In this document: in pieces, positions 54,444-63,082 of the stretch
Layout: each line of letters starts with the position of its first letter
Position numbering within the stretch: position 1 is the first letter of the stretch
DNA from: Brachyspira hampsonii
GTDB lineage: Bacteria > Spirochaetota > Brachyspiria > Brachyspirales > Brachyspiraceae
Reading direction: 5' to 3'
DNA: 64,000 nt
Assembly (NCBI RefSeq): GCF_001746205.1
Contig: NZ_MDCO01000006.1
Coordinates: forward strand, 248,001-312,000
Translations under genes and position numbers: made by a program
Notes under the pieces: generated by a model
The model's input: only the letters and a program-made list of their open reading frames with translations
The model's database searches: none
What the model was told of the DNA's origin: nothing

Positions 54444-55384
54444 TTACTCAAAAAATTTACTGCAAATATTCATTATCAATTCTTTATTAATTAAAGCATA
54501 AATCCATTTACTTGGCATATTATCCATACCATAATATAAACCTGCAAGTCCGCCGGTAACTGCTGCAGTAGTATCAGTATCATCTCCTAAATTAACAGCC
54601 TTTAATACAGCATCATTATAATTTAAAGTATTTAATAATATCCATATAGAAGCTTCCAATGTATGAACAACATATCCGCTGCTTTTTATTTCTTTTTCAT
54701 AAAGTTTTTTAAAGTCAGCATCAAATATTCTTTTATAATAATCAAGCTCTTTTTCATTTTTATAATAATTATAAGAATCTTTTAATCCCTTACTAATAGC
54801 TTCTTCAATACTCATGTCATTTATTAAATTTAATGCTATAGAAGTATATATTACACATGCTATCAAACTTCTTTTATGAGAATGAGTCAATGAAGAAACA
54901 TTATATATTATTTCTATTACTTCACTATTTTCAAATAATTCACAATCAAAATATTTCTTTATATAAAATGCTATTGGCAGTATCCTCATTAAAGAACCAT
55001 TACCATTACTGTATTCATCATACAATCCGCATTTTATAGATTTTTTCCATCTTTATAATTATTTATAGCCTCTCTTGTTGTTATTCCTATATCAAATGTA
55101 TTTCCGTCAGCAGTATACTCTCCATTATCATACCATAACATAAAACTATTCATAATATTATTATAATTTATATCTTTGTTATTCAAATTATCAAGTAAAC
55201 ATAATGTTAAACTAGTATCGTCAGACCAAGTACCAGCTTTTTTATTATGAGTACCGTTTCCAATCATATCTTCGCAAGGACTCTTTTTAATAATATCTCT
55301 TGACATAAATTCATAAGGTACCCCCAAAGCATCTCCTACAGCAAGACCTAATATTGAAGATTTTAATTTATTTTCTAAATTCAT
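54444..55384 (-). pseudogene. ADP-ribosylglycohydrolase gene split by a frameshift
   Basis: Two minus-strand frames encode one ADP-ribosylglycohydrolase (DraG/ARH-like): 55384-55034 and 55025-54444. The N-terminal part has ILGLAVGDALGVPYEF and GTWSDDTSLTL (metal-binding Asp pair); the C-terminal part has YSNGNGSLMRILP and LGDDTDTTAAVTGGLAGLYYG. The break falls at a poly-A run on the coding strand (six A, complement of 55041-55046). Seven A residues would restore one frame of about 313 aa, through KDGKKSIKCGLYDEY. All metal-ligand motifs survive. It could be a recent pseudogene, a phase-variable gene, a slippage-expressed gene or a sequencing error. Confidence 0.85.
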
Positions 55385-55494
55385 ATAAAATAATCCAATT
55401 AATCAAAATGCAATAAAATTAATAATTGCTAAAAATTATAATAGATATACTAGAAGTATCAATATAAAATGAAAAAAATATAATTTGAAAATAT

Positions 55495-55525
55495 AAAAAA
55501 GCGTATCTAAAAATATTAGATACGC
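55495..55525 (-). terminator. intrinsic terminator after the FMN-binding protein gene
   Basis: A perfect 10-bp stem GCGTATCTAA (55501-55510) and TTAGATACGC (55516-55525) with loop AAATA is followed on the minus strand by six T residues (complement of 55495-55500). It lies 30 bp past the gene. Confidence 0.9.
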
Positions 55526-55554
55526 TAGGGTTAGTAAATTTCTTATTAATTTAA

Positions 55555-55911
55555 TTATTTAGCAGGAGTTAATTTAGTTAAAGCATCTTCTACTAAGGCA
55601 GCCCAAGTAGCACCGCTTACGCCATCAACATAAATATTGTTAGCTGCGATCATTTTATCATAAGCAGCTTTTCCTCTTGCAGGTCCAGAACTATGTGCAC
55701 ATTTTGTTAACACAACTTTAGTTAATTTACCGCCTGCAACAGTAACTTTAGCTTGATAGTCTCCTTGTCTTGTTTTATAAGTAGCTTTGTAATTTCCTAA
55801 ATATGTACCATCAGGTACTTTAGCTAAATCAACTTTTCCTTGAGCGAATAGGAATAAGCTAGCTGCAAAAAGAACTATAGCTACCAAAAATAAAAACTTT
55901 CTAAGACTCAT
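55555..55911 (-). CDS. small exported FMN-binding domain protein
   Basis: A 118-aa protein: N-terminal signal peptide or anchor (residues 5-23), then a single FMN-binding domain related to RnfG/NqrC, with YVDGVSGATWAALV at the C-terminal side. The threonine in SGAT is the expected covalent FMN site, attached by an ApbE-type transferase (not in this window). It stands alone with its own terminator, so it may be a soluble or anchored periplasmic electron carrier (inference). Confidence 0.83.
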   Translation of the reverse strand: MSLRKFLFLVAIVLFAASLFLFAQGKVDLAKVPDGTYLGNYKATYKTRQGDYQAKVTVAGGKLTKVVLTKCAHSSGPARGKAAYDKMIAANNIYVDGVSGATWAALVEDALTKLTPAK

Positions 55912-55983
55912 ACATCTTCCCCTTTTTTAATATAGTTATTTATTAAAACTTTATAAACAGATAAAAGTAAAAAAAATGTAAAG

Positions 55984-56403
55984 CTAATTTAAAAATTTTT
56001 TTAAATTCCCATCTCTAAGAAGCCCTAATAAGTTATTATATTCTACAGTTGTCTTTATCTGACAATATCTATCATCAACAAAACTTGAATATTCTACCTT
56101 TATATATTTTTCTACTATATTTTTTAATTCATCATTTTCAAATTTATTATTTGGAAGTTCTTTTGCAAAAGCATTTTCTATTTTTACCTTTGATAATGCT
56201 AATGCTGCATTAAAAGCACTTGTTTCAATTTCATCTTTGGTTACTGCATAACCATTAGGATATCCTATAGAAGTAGCTATAAATTTATTCTCATTAACCC
56301 AGCCTTCATTAAAATTGATATTATTGATAGAAACAGTTTTTTCAGCAGATTTGCATGATACAAGTATGGTAAAAATGATTATAATGATATAGCAGTATTT
56401 CAT
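55984..56403 (-). CDS. small lipoprotein, LPP20-like
   Basis: A 139-aa lipoprotein with signal peptide ending TILVSC. The mature part begins WVNENKFIATSIGYPNGYAVT with ETSAFNAALALSKVKIENAF, a pattern seen in LPP20-like lipoproteins; I am not certain. The ATG at 56403 is chosen because GGAGG lies 5 bp before it; an upstream ATG at 56478 would put 25 residues before the signal peptide. Its function is unknown. Confidence 0.7.
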   Translation of the reverse strand: MKYCYIIIIIFTILVSCKSAEKTVSINNINFNEGWVNENKFIATSIGYPNGYAVTKDEIETSAFNAALALSKVKIENAFAKELPNNKFENDELKNIVEKYIKVEYSSFVDDRYCQIKTTVEYNNLLGLLRDGNLKKFLN

Positions 56404-56549
56404 ATAGCCTCCAAATTTAAAATAACTCTGAAAAATATTCGTCAAAATTTTATTTTTTTTAAGCATATTATTATACATAATTATTAATTTTAGAGTATAA
56501 TAGTTCCGAATATATAAAAAAATATATAATATTAGCAGCAGGAATTATT

Positions 56550-58172
56550 ATGAAAAAGTTATACATTATATCTATAGTATTTCTTTTATTATGTGCAAGA
56601 GGCTTCACTCAAATATACACATTTCAAATCGGAGAAAAACTAAATAATTCATATATTTTATCAGAAACAAATTATGCGGTAATAATAGAAAAAAATACTG
56701 CTAATTCTGGAAAAACTTTTGATATAATATATAAAAATGCCAGATTAACAGGCTATAAAGATGCCGGCAGTATAAAAATACTTCCTAATGGAACTTTAAT
56801 TGCAACTATGCTGAAAACTTCTCTTGGTAAAGATATGTGGGTTTTAATATATGGAAATGTTGAACAGGAATTTGATTCTATAGAGAGAGAAATTTTCTCA
56901 GGAAATAATTCTATAATATTTACAAGATTAATGAATTATGGAGTGGCTGTTGTTAATGGAGAAGCTAAAGTGCAGTATTCTGAATTATATGACAGTGTTA
57001 TTAATGATAATTCTTACGCTTTTTCTTATTCAAGAGACGGACAGTATTTTGTTAATATTAATGGAGAAGAAAAACAGGTATCAGCCAAAGCAGACAGACT
57101 TAAATTTTCAAATGACGGAAACAATATAGTATATGTTATAGAAAATGAAGGAAATGCTGTTATATTTACAGGAAGCACTGATAGTGAGAGTTTCAGATTA
57201 GTAGATGATTTAGCTTCATTCAATAATAATAGTATAGCTTATGCAGTAAAAGCTATGCCTGAAATAAATACTAATTCAACAAATATGATTAGTTCAAATG
57301 ATTCAATTTCAAATAATTTTATTACAAATGCTAATAATATGACTAATGAAATAGTTACCAATACAACAACTGTAACAAATTATAATCTTTCAAATATCAG
57401 TGTCTATACAAATGAAGAAGGTATAACAGTAAAAGGACAATCCAATACTATAGCTTTAATGGTTGTAACAAATGTAATAACAAATATAAGATACAATGAA
57501 TTAACAGAACTTCCAGCAGCACCAGAATTTACAAATTCAATTATCAGTAATGAATTTATAATGACAAGCGTTATAGCTAATGGAAGAAATTATGGAGAGT
57601 TTAATTCAGTAACTAATATGTCATTCTCACCTGACGGTAAAACATTAGTATTTATCAATATTAATACTAATAACACCATGCAGTTGTATGTAGGCGGCAA
57701 TATGACTACTAATTATGATATGATACATAATTATAAATACTCTTTTGACAGTACAATATTCGCATACTCAGCACAGACAAATAATGTATCATTTTTAATA
57801 GTTAATGGTAGAAGGCTTCCTAGAAACTTTGATAAAGTAAATGATATATATTTCTCTACAAATAATAGTTTGGTTTATAATGCTTCTATGAATGGTAGAG
57901 AATATATAATAGCTAATGACTTTGAAAGTCCTTCTTATAACAGAATAACTTCATTTAAGTTTTTAGGAGATTCATTTGCATTTACAGGAGAAAGACTTGG
58001 AAAACATTATTACTTTATAATGAATAAAAATAATTCTATAAGAAGAGAATTCGGCGGATATGATTATGTATCGGCTATGGATAATAATCAGGAAGATGCT
58101 TTATCAATAGTCTCTGACGGAAAAAATATTTTTATAATAAAAAATGGAATGATATTAAATAATCAGCAATAG
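56550..58172 (+). CDS. exported beta-propeller-like protein
   Basis: The 540-aa protein has a signal peptide (residues 1-20, ending CARGFTQ) and several repeated strands with SPDGKTLVF and SRDGQYFVN-type motifs, like TolB or WD-type propellers. A Thr/Asn-rich stretch (about 245-315) interrupts the propeller. I do not recognise a specific family. An AGCAGGA sequence precedes the ATG. It is divergent from the lipoprotein gene. Confidence 0.7.
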   Translation: MKKLYIISIVFLLLCARGFTQIYTFQIGEKLNNSYILSETNYAVIIEKNTANSGKTFDIIYKNARLTGYKDAGSIKILPNGTLIATMLKTSLGKDMWVLIYGNVEQEFDSIEREIFSGNNSIIFTRLMNYGVAVVNGEAKVQYSELYDSVINDNSYAFSYSRDGQYFVNINGEEKQVSAKADRLKFSNDGNNIVYVIENEGNAVIFTGSTDSESFRLVDDLASFNNNSIAYAVKAMPEINTNSTNMISSNDSISNNFITNANNMTNEIVTNTTTVTNYNLSNISVYTNEEGITVKGQSNTIALMVVTNVITNIRYNELTELPAAPEFTNSIISNEFIMTSVIANGRNYGEFNSVTNMSFSPDGKTLVFININTNNTMQLYVGGNMTTNYDMIHNYKYSFDSTIFAYSAQTNNVSFLIVNGRRLPRNFDKVNDIYFSTNNSLVYNASMNGREYIIANDFESPSYNRITSFKFLGDSFAFTGERLGKHYYFIMNKNNSIRREFGGYDYVSAMDNNQEDALSIVSDGKNIFIIKNGMILNNQQ

Positions 58173-58201
58173 TTATTATAATATTCTGACTATATATTTT
58201 T

Positions 58202-58232
58202 AATGCGTAAATCTGAATATGGTTTACGCATT
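58202..58232 (+). terminator. hairpin after the propeller gene
   Basis: AATGCGTAAA (58202-58211) and TTTACGCATT (58223-58232) form a perfect 10-bp stem with an 11-nt loop, 30 bp after the stop. The following sequence is only A/T-rich, so termination is likely but weak. Confidence 0.5.
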
Positions 58233-58349
58233 ATAATATCAAACTAATTTATCTATTAAAATTATAACTTGACTTAATTTTGATTATAGTTAAAATAAAA
58301 AATAAATTTGAATTTTATTATAGTAATTTAAATATAAAGTAGTTAATGA

Positions 58350-60260
58350 ATGAATAATAATGATAAAATAAGAATCATACCTCTTGGCGGAGTACAGGAA
58401 ATAGGTATGAATATGACAGTTATAGAATATGGAAATGAACTTCTAATAGTAGACTGCGGATTTATGTTTCCAAGATATCATATGCTAGGTATAGATTATG
58501 TGATTCCTGATACTTCATATTTAGAAGATAAAAATATAATAGGACTTATACTTACTCATGGTCATGAAGATCATATAGGTGCTATACCTCATTTCCTTAG
58601 AAAATTTCCTGATATTCCTATATACGGTTCAAGACTTACTTTGGCTTTTTTAAGAGCTAAATTAAATGATTATAAAAATGAATATAAAGATGCAAAATTA
58701 CATGAAGTTGAACCTAGAAATAAAATACAATTAGGAATGAATTTTGATATAGAATTTATAAGAGTAAACCATAGCATACCTGACGGAGTTGGTGTAGCAA
58801 TAACAACGCCTCTTGGTGTTATAATACATACAGGTGATTTCAAAATAGATTTAAACCCAACTACTGATAGATTTATAGATCTTTATAAATTCGCTGAATA
58901 CGGAGAAAACGGAGTTCTTCTTATGCTGGCAGATTCCACAAACTGTCAGAGAGAAGGATTTTCTATGAGTGAAAGCGTTGTCCAAAATAATATGACTCCC
59001 CTATTCGCTTATGAAGACGGAATGATTATTGTTGCCGTATTTGCAAGCAGCATAGAAAGAATACAGGATTTAGTAACCGCTGCAAAAGTTAATAATAAAT
59101 TTGTAGCATTCTCTGGAAGAAGTTTAATAAAGTTTACTAAAATTGCTCAGGATATGGGATATCTAAATCTATATGATATAGTTATACCAATAGACAAAAT
59201 AAATAAATATCCTAGAGAAAAAATAGTATGCATAACTACAGGAACTCAGGGAGAACCTTATTCCTCATTATCGCTTATAGCAGCAGAAGCTCATAAACAT
59301 ATAAAAGTAGAAGACGGGGATATGGTTATATTCTCATCAAGCGTTATACCGGGAAATGAAATGGCAGTTACTAGAATGATAAATAATCTGTTTGATCTTG
59401 GTGCTAAAATGGTAGGCGAAGATAAAAAACTTCTTCATGTATCAGGACATGCTTCTAGCGAAGATTTAAAATTAATGTACAGACTAGTAAAACCTAAATA
59501 TTTTATTCCTATACATGGTGAGAAAAGACATTTAATTAGCCATATAAAATTAGTTGAAAATTTAAATGGATTAGACACTAAAGGATTCCTGCTTTATAAT
59601 GGAAATGTACTTGAAATAGATGAAACTTTAGAAGCAAAAATCACAGATCCTATAGAGATAAGAAATATATATGTTGATGGAAAAGGTGTAGGAGATTTAG
59701 AGGAAAGTATATTCTATGATAGGGAGCAATTATCTCTTAACGGAGTAGTAGTTGCCAATGTTGTAGCTAAGAAAAATGCTGCAGGACAGTATGATATAAA
59801 AGTTGATTTAGAGAGTAAAGGCTTTACATATACAGGCGGAGAAAAAGAAGGCATTATCAATAAAACTGAACAATTAAGAGAAGAAGGAATAAACTCAGCA
59901 ATAGAAGCTGTTAGAAAGTTATTAAATAGAAATAAAAAAACGCCTTCTACTATAAAATATGAAGTAAGAGAAGCTCTACGCAAAAAATTTATTCAGATAA
60001 TAGGCAGAGAACCTGTAATATTTGTATGCCTATATATGGAACATTTCTATATAGAACAATCACATAATAATAATGAGAATAATAATATTTCTGATAACAA
60101 TGTAGAAAATATAGAAAATACAGAAATAGAAGATAATAAGGAGAAAGCAAAATGTCATACGAAGAAGAAAAAGAGAATCAAGAAGACAGTAACGAAAAAG
60201 AATGCCTCACAGATAAAAAGAACGAAATCAAAAAAGAAAAAAGCAGCAAAAGAGAGTTAA
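58350..60260 (+). CDS. rnj: ribonuclease J
   Basis: RNase J is a metallo-beta-lactamase/beta-CASP enzyme with endo- and 5'-3' exonuclease activity in mRNA decay and rRNA processing. The 636-aa protein has IIPLGGVQEIGMNMTVIEY, the zinc motif LTHGHEDHIGAIPHFL, NHSIPDGVG, VHTGDFKID-like IIHTGDFKID and SGHASSEDLK. The last 50 residues are extremely Lys-rich and Asn-rich, longer than in most RNase J. That tail lies in 109 bp shared with sppA. It opens a plus-strand operon with sppA, a YIP1-like gene and lptF/G. No obvious ribosome binding site precedes the ATG. Confidence 0.95.
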   Translation: MNNNDKIRIIPLGGVQEIGMNMTVIEYGNELLIVDCGFMFPRYHMLGIDYVIPDTSYLEDKNIIGLILTHGHEDHIGAIPHFLRKFPDIPIYGSRLTLAFLRAKLNDYKNEYKDAKLHEVEPRNKIQLGMNFDIEFIRVNHSIPDGVGVAITTPLGVIIHTGDFKIDLNPTTDRFIDLYKFAEYGENGVLLMLADSTNCQREGFSMSESVVQNNMTPLFAYEDGMIIVAVFASSIERIQDLVTAAKVNNKFVAFSGRSLIKFTKIAQDMGYLNLYDIVIPIDKINKYPREKIVCITTGTQGEPYSSLSLIAAEAHKHIKVEDGDMVIFSSSVIPGNEMAVTRMINNLFDLGAKMVGEDKKLLHVSGHASSEDLKLMYRLVKPKYFIPIHGEKRHLISHIKLVENLNGLDTKGFLLYNGNVLEIDETLEAKITDPIEIRNIYVDGKGVGDLEESIFYDREQLSLNGVVVANVVAKKNAAGQYDIKVDLESKGFTYTGGEKEGIINKTEQLREEGINSAIEAVRKLLNRNKKTPSTIKYEVREALRKKFIQIIGREPVIFVCLYMEHFYIEQSHNNNENNNISDNNVENIENTEIEDNKEKAKCHTKKKKRIKKTVTKKNASQIKRTKSKKKKAAKES

Positions 60261-61249
60261 TATTTACATTACTTATAATAATATCAATAATTATAGGAGC
60301 TGCAAGTATATTTTTAAAAAATGAAAATATTAATATATCATCAAATATTAATTCTTCTATACAATCAAAAAATGCTTTGAAAGATGGAATAGCAATAATA
60401 GATTTAAATGGAGTTATAACTCATATAAAAAGAAAGAATAGTTTAGGTATGGAATATCCTTCAGTAACAGAAGAGCTTATTTCAGATTTTGAATATTATA
60501 TGCAGCATCCGAAAGTTAAGGCTATTGTACTTCAGGTTGATAGTCCCGGAGGTTCTTTAACCTCATGTGAAGAGGCTTTAAAATATTTACAGGAATTAAA
60601 AGAAAAATATCCTAAACCAATAGTGGCATCTTTCAGATCAATGGCGGCAAGCGGCGGATACTATATATCAATGATAGCAGATAAAATATATGCTAATGAA
60701 TCTACTCTCACAGGAAGTATAGGCGTTATATCTCAATTCTTTAACATATCAGAATTGATGGACAAGTATGGAATAAAAATGTATACTATAAAAAGCGGCA
60801 GAAATAAAGATTCTCTGTCTCCTTTCAGAGCACCTAGAGAAGATGAGCTTGCATATTGGCAGGATATGACAGATGAATTTGTAGGACAGTTTACAAATGT
60901 TGTTGAACAGTCAAGAGGAGATAAAATAAAAGGTAATAGAGAAGATATATTTGACGGCAGAGTATTCAGCGGAAAAAAAGCATTGGAAATAGGGCTTATA
61001 GATTCTATAGGAACTTTACATGATGCTGTAAAAGAAGCTGCCAAAATGGGCGGAATAGAGGATGAAGAGCCTTATATAATAGATAAACCTAAAGAAAAAA
61101 ATGATGTGCTGAATTTATTCTTTGCGAATATATCAGAAACTATTAAGCCAAAATCTAGTATTCCTTTTCCTTATGAAGAAATAATGAATACAAAATATAT
61201 TGGTGTGCCTATGTATATTTATATTCCAAATTATAATGGAGTAAATTAA
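60152..61249 (+). CDS. sppA: signal peptide peptidase SppA (S49 family)
   Basis: SppA is a membrane-anchored serine peptidase that degrades cleaved signal peptides. The 365-aa protein has an acidic/charged N-terminal tail of about 33 residues, a TM (LIFTLLIIISIIIGAASIFL), the catalytic-serine motif SMAASGGYYISMIADKI and STLTGSIGVIS. The start ATG at 60152 is supported by AAGGAG (60138-60143) at 8 bp, although it lies inside rnj in another frame. The short single-domain length matches SppA of many bacteria. Confidence 0.93.
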   Translation: MSYEEEKENQEDSNEKECLTDKKNEIKKEKSSKRELIFTLLIIISIIIGAASIFLKNENINISSNINSSIQSKNALKDGIAIIDLNGVITHIKRKNSLGMEYPSVTEELISDFEYYMQHPKVKAIVLQVDSPGGSLTSCEEALKYLQELKEKYPKPIVASFRSMAASGGYYISMIADKIYANESTLTGSIGVISQFFNISELMDKYGIKMYTIKSGRNKDSLSPFRAPREDELAYWQDMTDEFVGQFTNVVEQSRGDKIKGNREDIFDGRVFSGKKALEIGLIDSIGTLHDAVKEAAKMGGIEDEEPYIIDKPKEKNDVLNLFFANISETIKPKSSIPFPYEEIMNTKYIGVPMYIYIPNYNGVN

Positions 61250-61815
61250 TGCAGTTACATGAAGCTATATACTATTATATATTAAAACCTAAAGAGGCTA
61301 TAAAAAAATCTATAAATTTTGAATATTCTATATTTATATATTTACTTGCATCTTTAAGCATAGCTATATCAGCATTATATACAGCATCATCTAAATCCAA
61401 TATATTAACTTTAATTGTATTATCATTTGGTTTAGCAGCATATATTGCAATATCGAATATAGGTAAAATAGCTGTTATTAATCTTACAATATCAATATTT
61501 TTTAAAAATAATGATAAAAAATATATAACAACTTTCATTAATAACTGTTTTGGTATATATGGAATATTTATTCTTATTCTTCCTATAACATTAATATTTG
61601 GAAGATTTTCTTATCTGTATTTTATACAAATTGCAGTTTTATTGCTATTGCAGTTATATTATATAATTTTACTTTATAATAATATAAAATACTCATTTAA
61701 TATAGAAAGCTCATTAAAAGCATTTTTAGTTTTAATAGCTCCTATAATATGTGATTATTTACTATATATATCATTGGCAATATTAGTATTTGGAGTTTTT
61801 ATTAGCTATATATAA
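61249..61815 (+). CDS. YIP1-family-like membrane protein
   Basis: A 188-aa integral membrane protein with five predicted helices, resembling YIP1-domain proteins of unknown function. The ATG overlaps the sppA stop in TAATG, so translation is probably coupled. The N-terminal motif YYYILKPKEAIKKS followed by the first helix is family-like, as is the central AAYIAISNIGKIAVINL. lptF/G begins 3 bp after its stop. Confidence 0.72.
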   Translation: MQLHEAIYYYILKPKEAIKKSINFEYSIFIYLLASLSIAISALYTASSKSNILTLIVLSFGLAAYIAISNIGKIAVINLTISIFFKNNDKKYITTFINNCFGIYGIFILILPITLIFGRFSYLYFIQIAVLLLLQLYYIILLYNNIKYSFNIESSLKAFLVLIAPIICDYLLYISLAILVFGVFISYI

Positions 61816-61817
61816 TT

Positions 61818-63071
61818 ATGAAAAAAATTAACAAATATATAATCATTGAAACTATAGGCCCATTCTTTGCGGGTATTTTATTTTTTACATTTATATTTGT
61901 AATACAGCTTCTGCCCGAATTAATAAGACTTATTGTAAATAATGGAGCCCCTTTATTAATGTCATTGGAAGTGTTTGTATATATGCTTCCTTTTAATATT
62001 GCAATAACAATACCTATGTCTATACTTATGGCAAGCATCATAGGATACGGCAGACTTTCCTCAGATAATGAGATAATAGTAATGCGTGCTTTGGGGTTTC
62101 CGCATATGAGAATATACGCACCTATTATAATATTGGGAATTATTACATTCTGTTTTTCATTATTTTTTAACAATGTTGTTATGTCTGAAGCTAATTACAG
62201 ATACAGAACATTAATTTCATATATGGTTAATATTAAACCTTCTATTGCGGTAGGGAAATTAGAGTTCTCTGATATTCAAGATATGGGATTATCAATAGGA
62301 TCAAAATATGCAGATGATACAAGTATGTCTAATGTTGTAATATATGACAGATCCGAAACTAAAAGAGTGATCACTGCCAAATATGGTCTTTGGAAAAATA
62401 ATGAGGCTAATGCTCAGGTGGTAACTTTAACTTTATATGACGGTGTTGTACAGGAAATGCCGGGATATGGATTTATATCTAATGATTATACTGTATTTGA
62501 TTCTATGGATATCAATATTGTAAGAAATGTAAGTACATTGACTTCCCATGAAAGAGGATTAAGAGAAATGCCTTCTTGGGAAATAATGAAAAAAATCAAT
62601 GATTCAAAAGCAGCTGCAAATAAATCTGCTGATGACCAAATAAACGGAATGATAATAAATGCTTATAATAACATAGATACTAATGCCGTTGATATAACTT
62701 CATTTTCTAATGAATATATACAAACCAATTCAGCAGAATTAAAAGCTTTAAAAGAAAAAGCTATTGATGAATCTGTACCATATTTTTATTATGTAGAGTT
62801 TCATAAATTTATTTCTATACCTGCTGCATGTTTATTTATGGTTTTGATAGGAGCTCCTTTAGGAATAGTTGGAAAAAGAAGCGGTAAAGGGTTTGGATTC
62901 GGACTATCTGTAATAGTAGTTGTTATATATTATTTGCTTATTACTGCAGCAGAATTAATTGCAGGCAGTAAAAAAGTACCGCCTATTATCGCCATGTGGT
63001 TTCCAAATATAGTTTTAGCTGCGATGGGAGGTTTTCTCATGATAAGATCTTTCTTCAGCAGAGGAAAATAA
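61818..63071 (+). CDS. LptF/LptG-family permease
   Basis: A 417-aa YjgP/YjgQ-family protein, the inner-membrane part of the LptBFG transporter that extracts lipopolysaccharide or lipooligosaccharide. It has three N-terminal helices, a periplasmic jellyroll-like region (about 130-310), and three C-terminal helices (ISIPAACLFMVLIGAPLGIV; FGFGLSVIVVVIYYLLIT). SSDNEIIVMRALGFPH is the coupling-helix region. LptF and LptG are not separable by eye, and only one is in the window. It ends the operon 12 bp before a convergent MATE gene. Confidence 0.9.
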   Translation: MKKINKYIIIETIGPFFAGILFFTFIFVIQLLPELIRLIVNNGAPLLMSLEVFVYMLPFNIAITIPMSILMASIIGYGRLSSDNEIIVMRALGFPHMRIYAPIIILGIITFCFSLFFNNVVMSEANYRYRTLISYMVNIKPSIAVGKLEFSDIQDMGLSIGSKYADDTSMSNVVIYDRSETKRVITAKYGLWKNNEANAQVVTLTLYDGVVQEMPGYGFISNDYTVFDSMDINIVRNVSTLTSHERGLREMPSWEIMKKINDSKAAANKSADDQINGMIINAYNNIDTNAVDITSFSNEYIQTNSAELKALKEKAIDESVPYFYYVEFHKFISIPAACLFMVLIGAPLGIVGKRSGKGFGFGLSVIVVVIYYLLITAAELIAGSKKVPPIIAMWFPNIVLAAMGGFLMIRSFFSRGK

Positions 63072-63082
63072 AATTATATATT

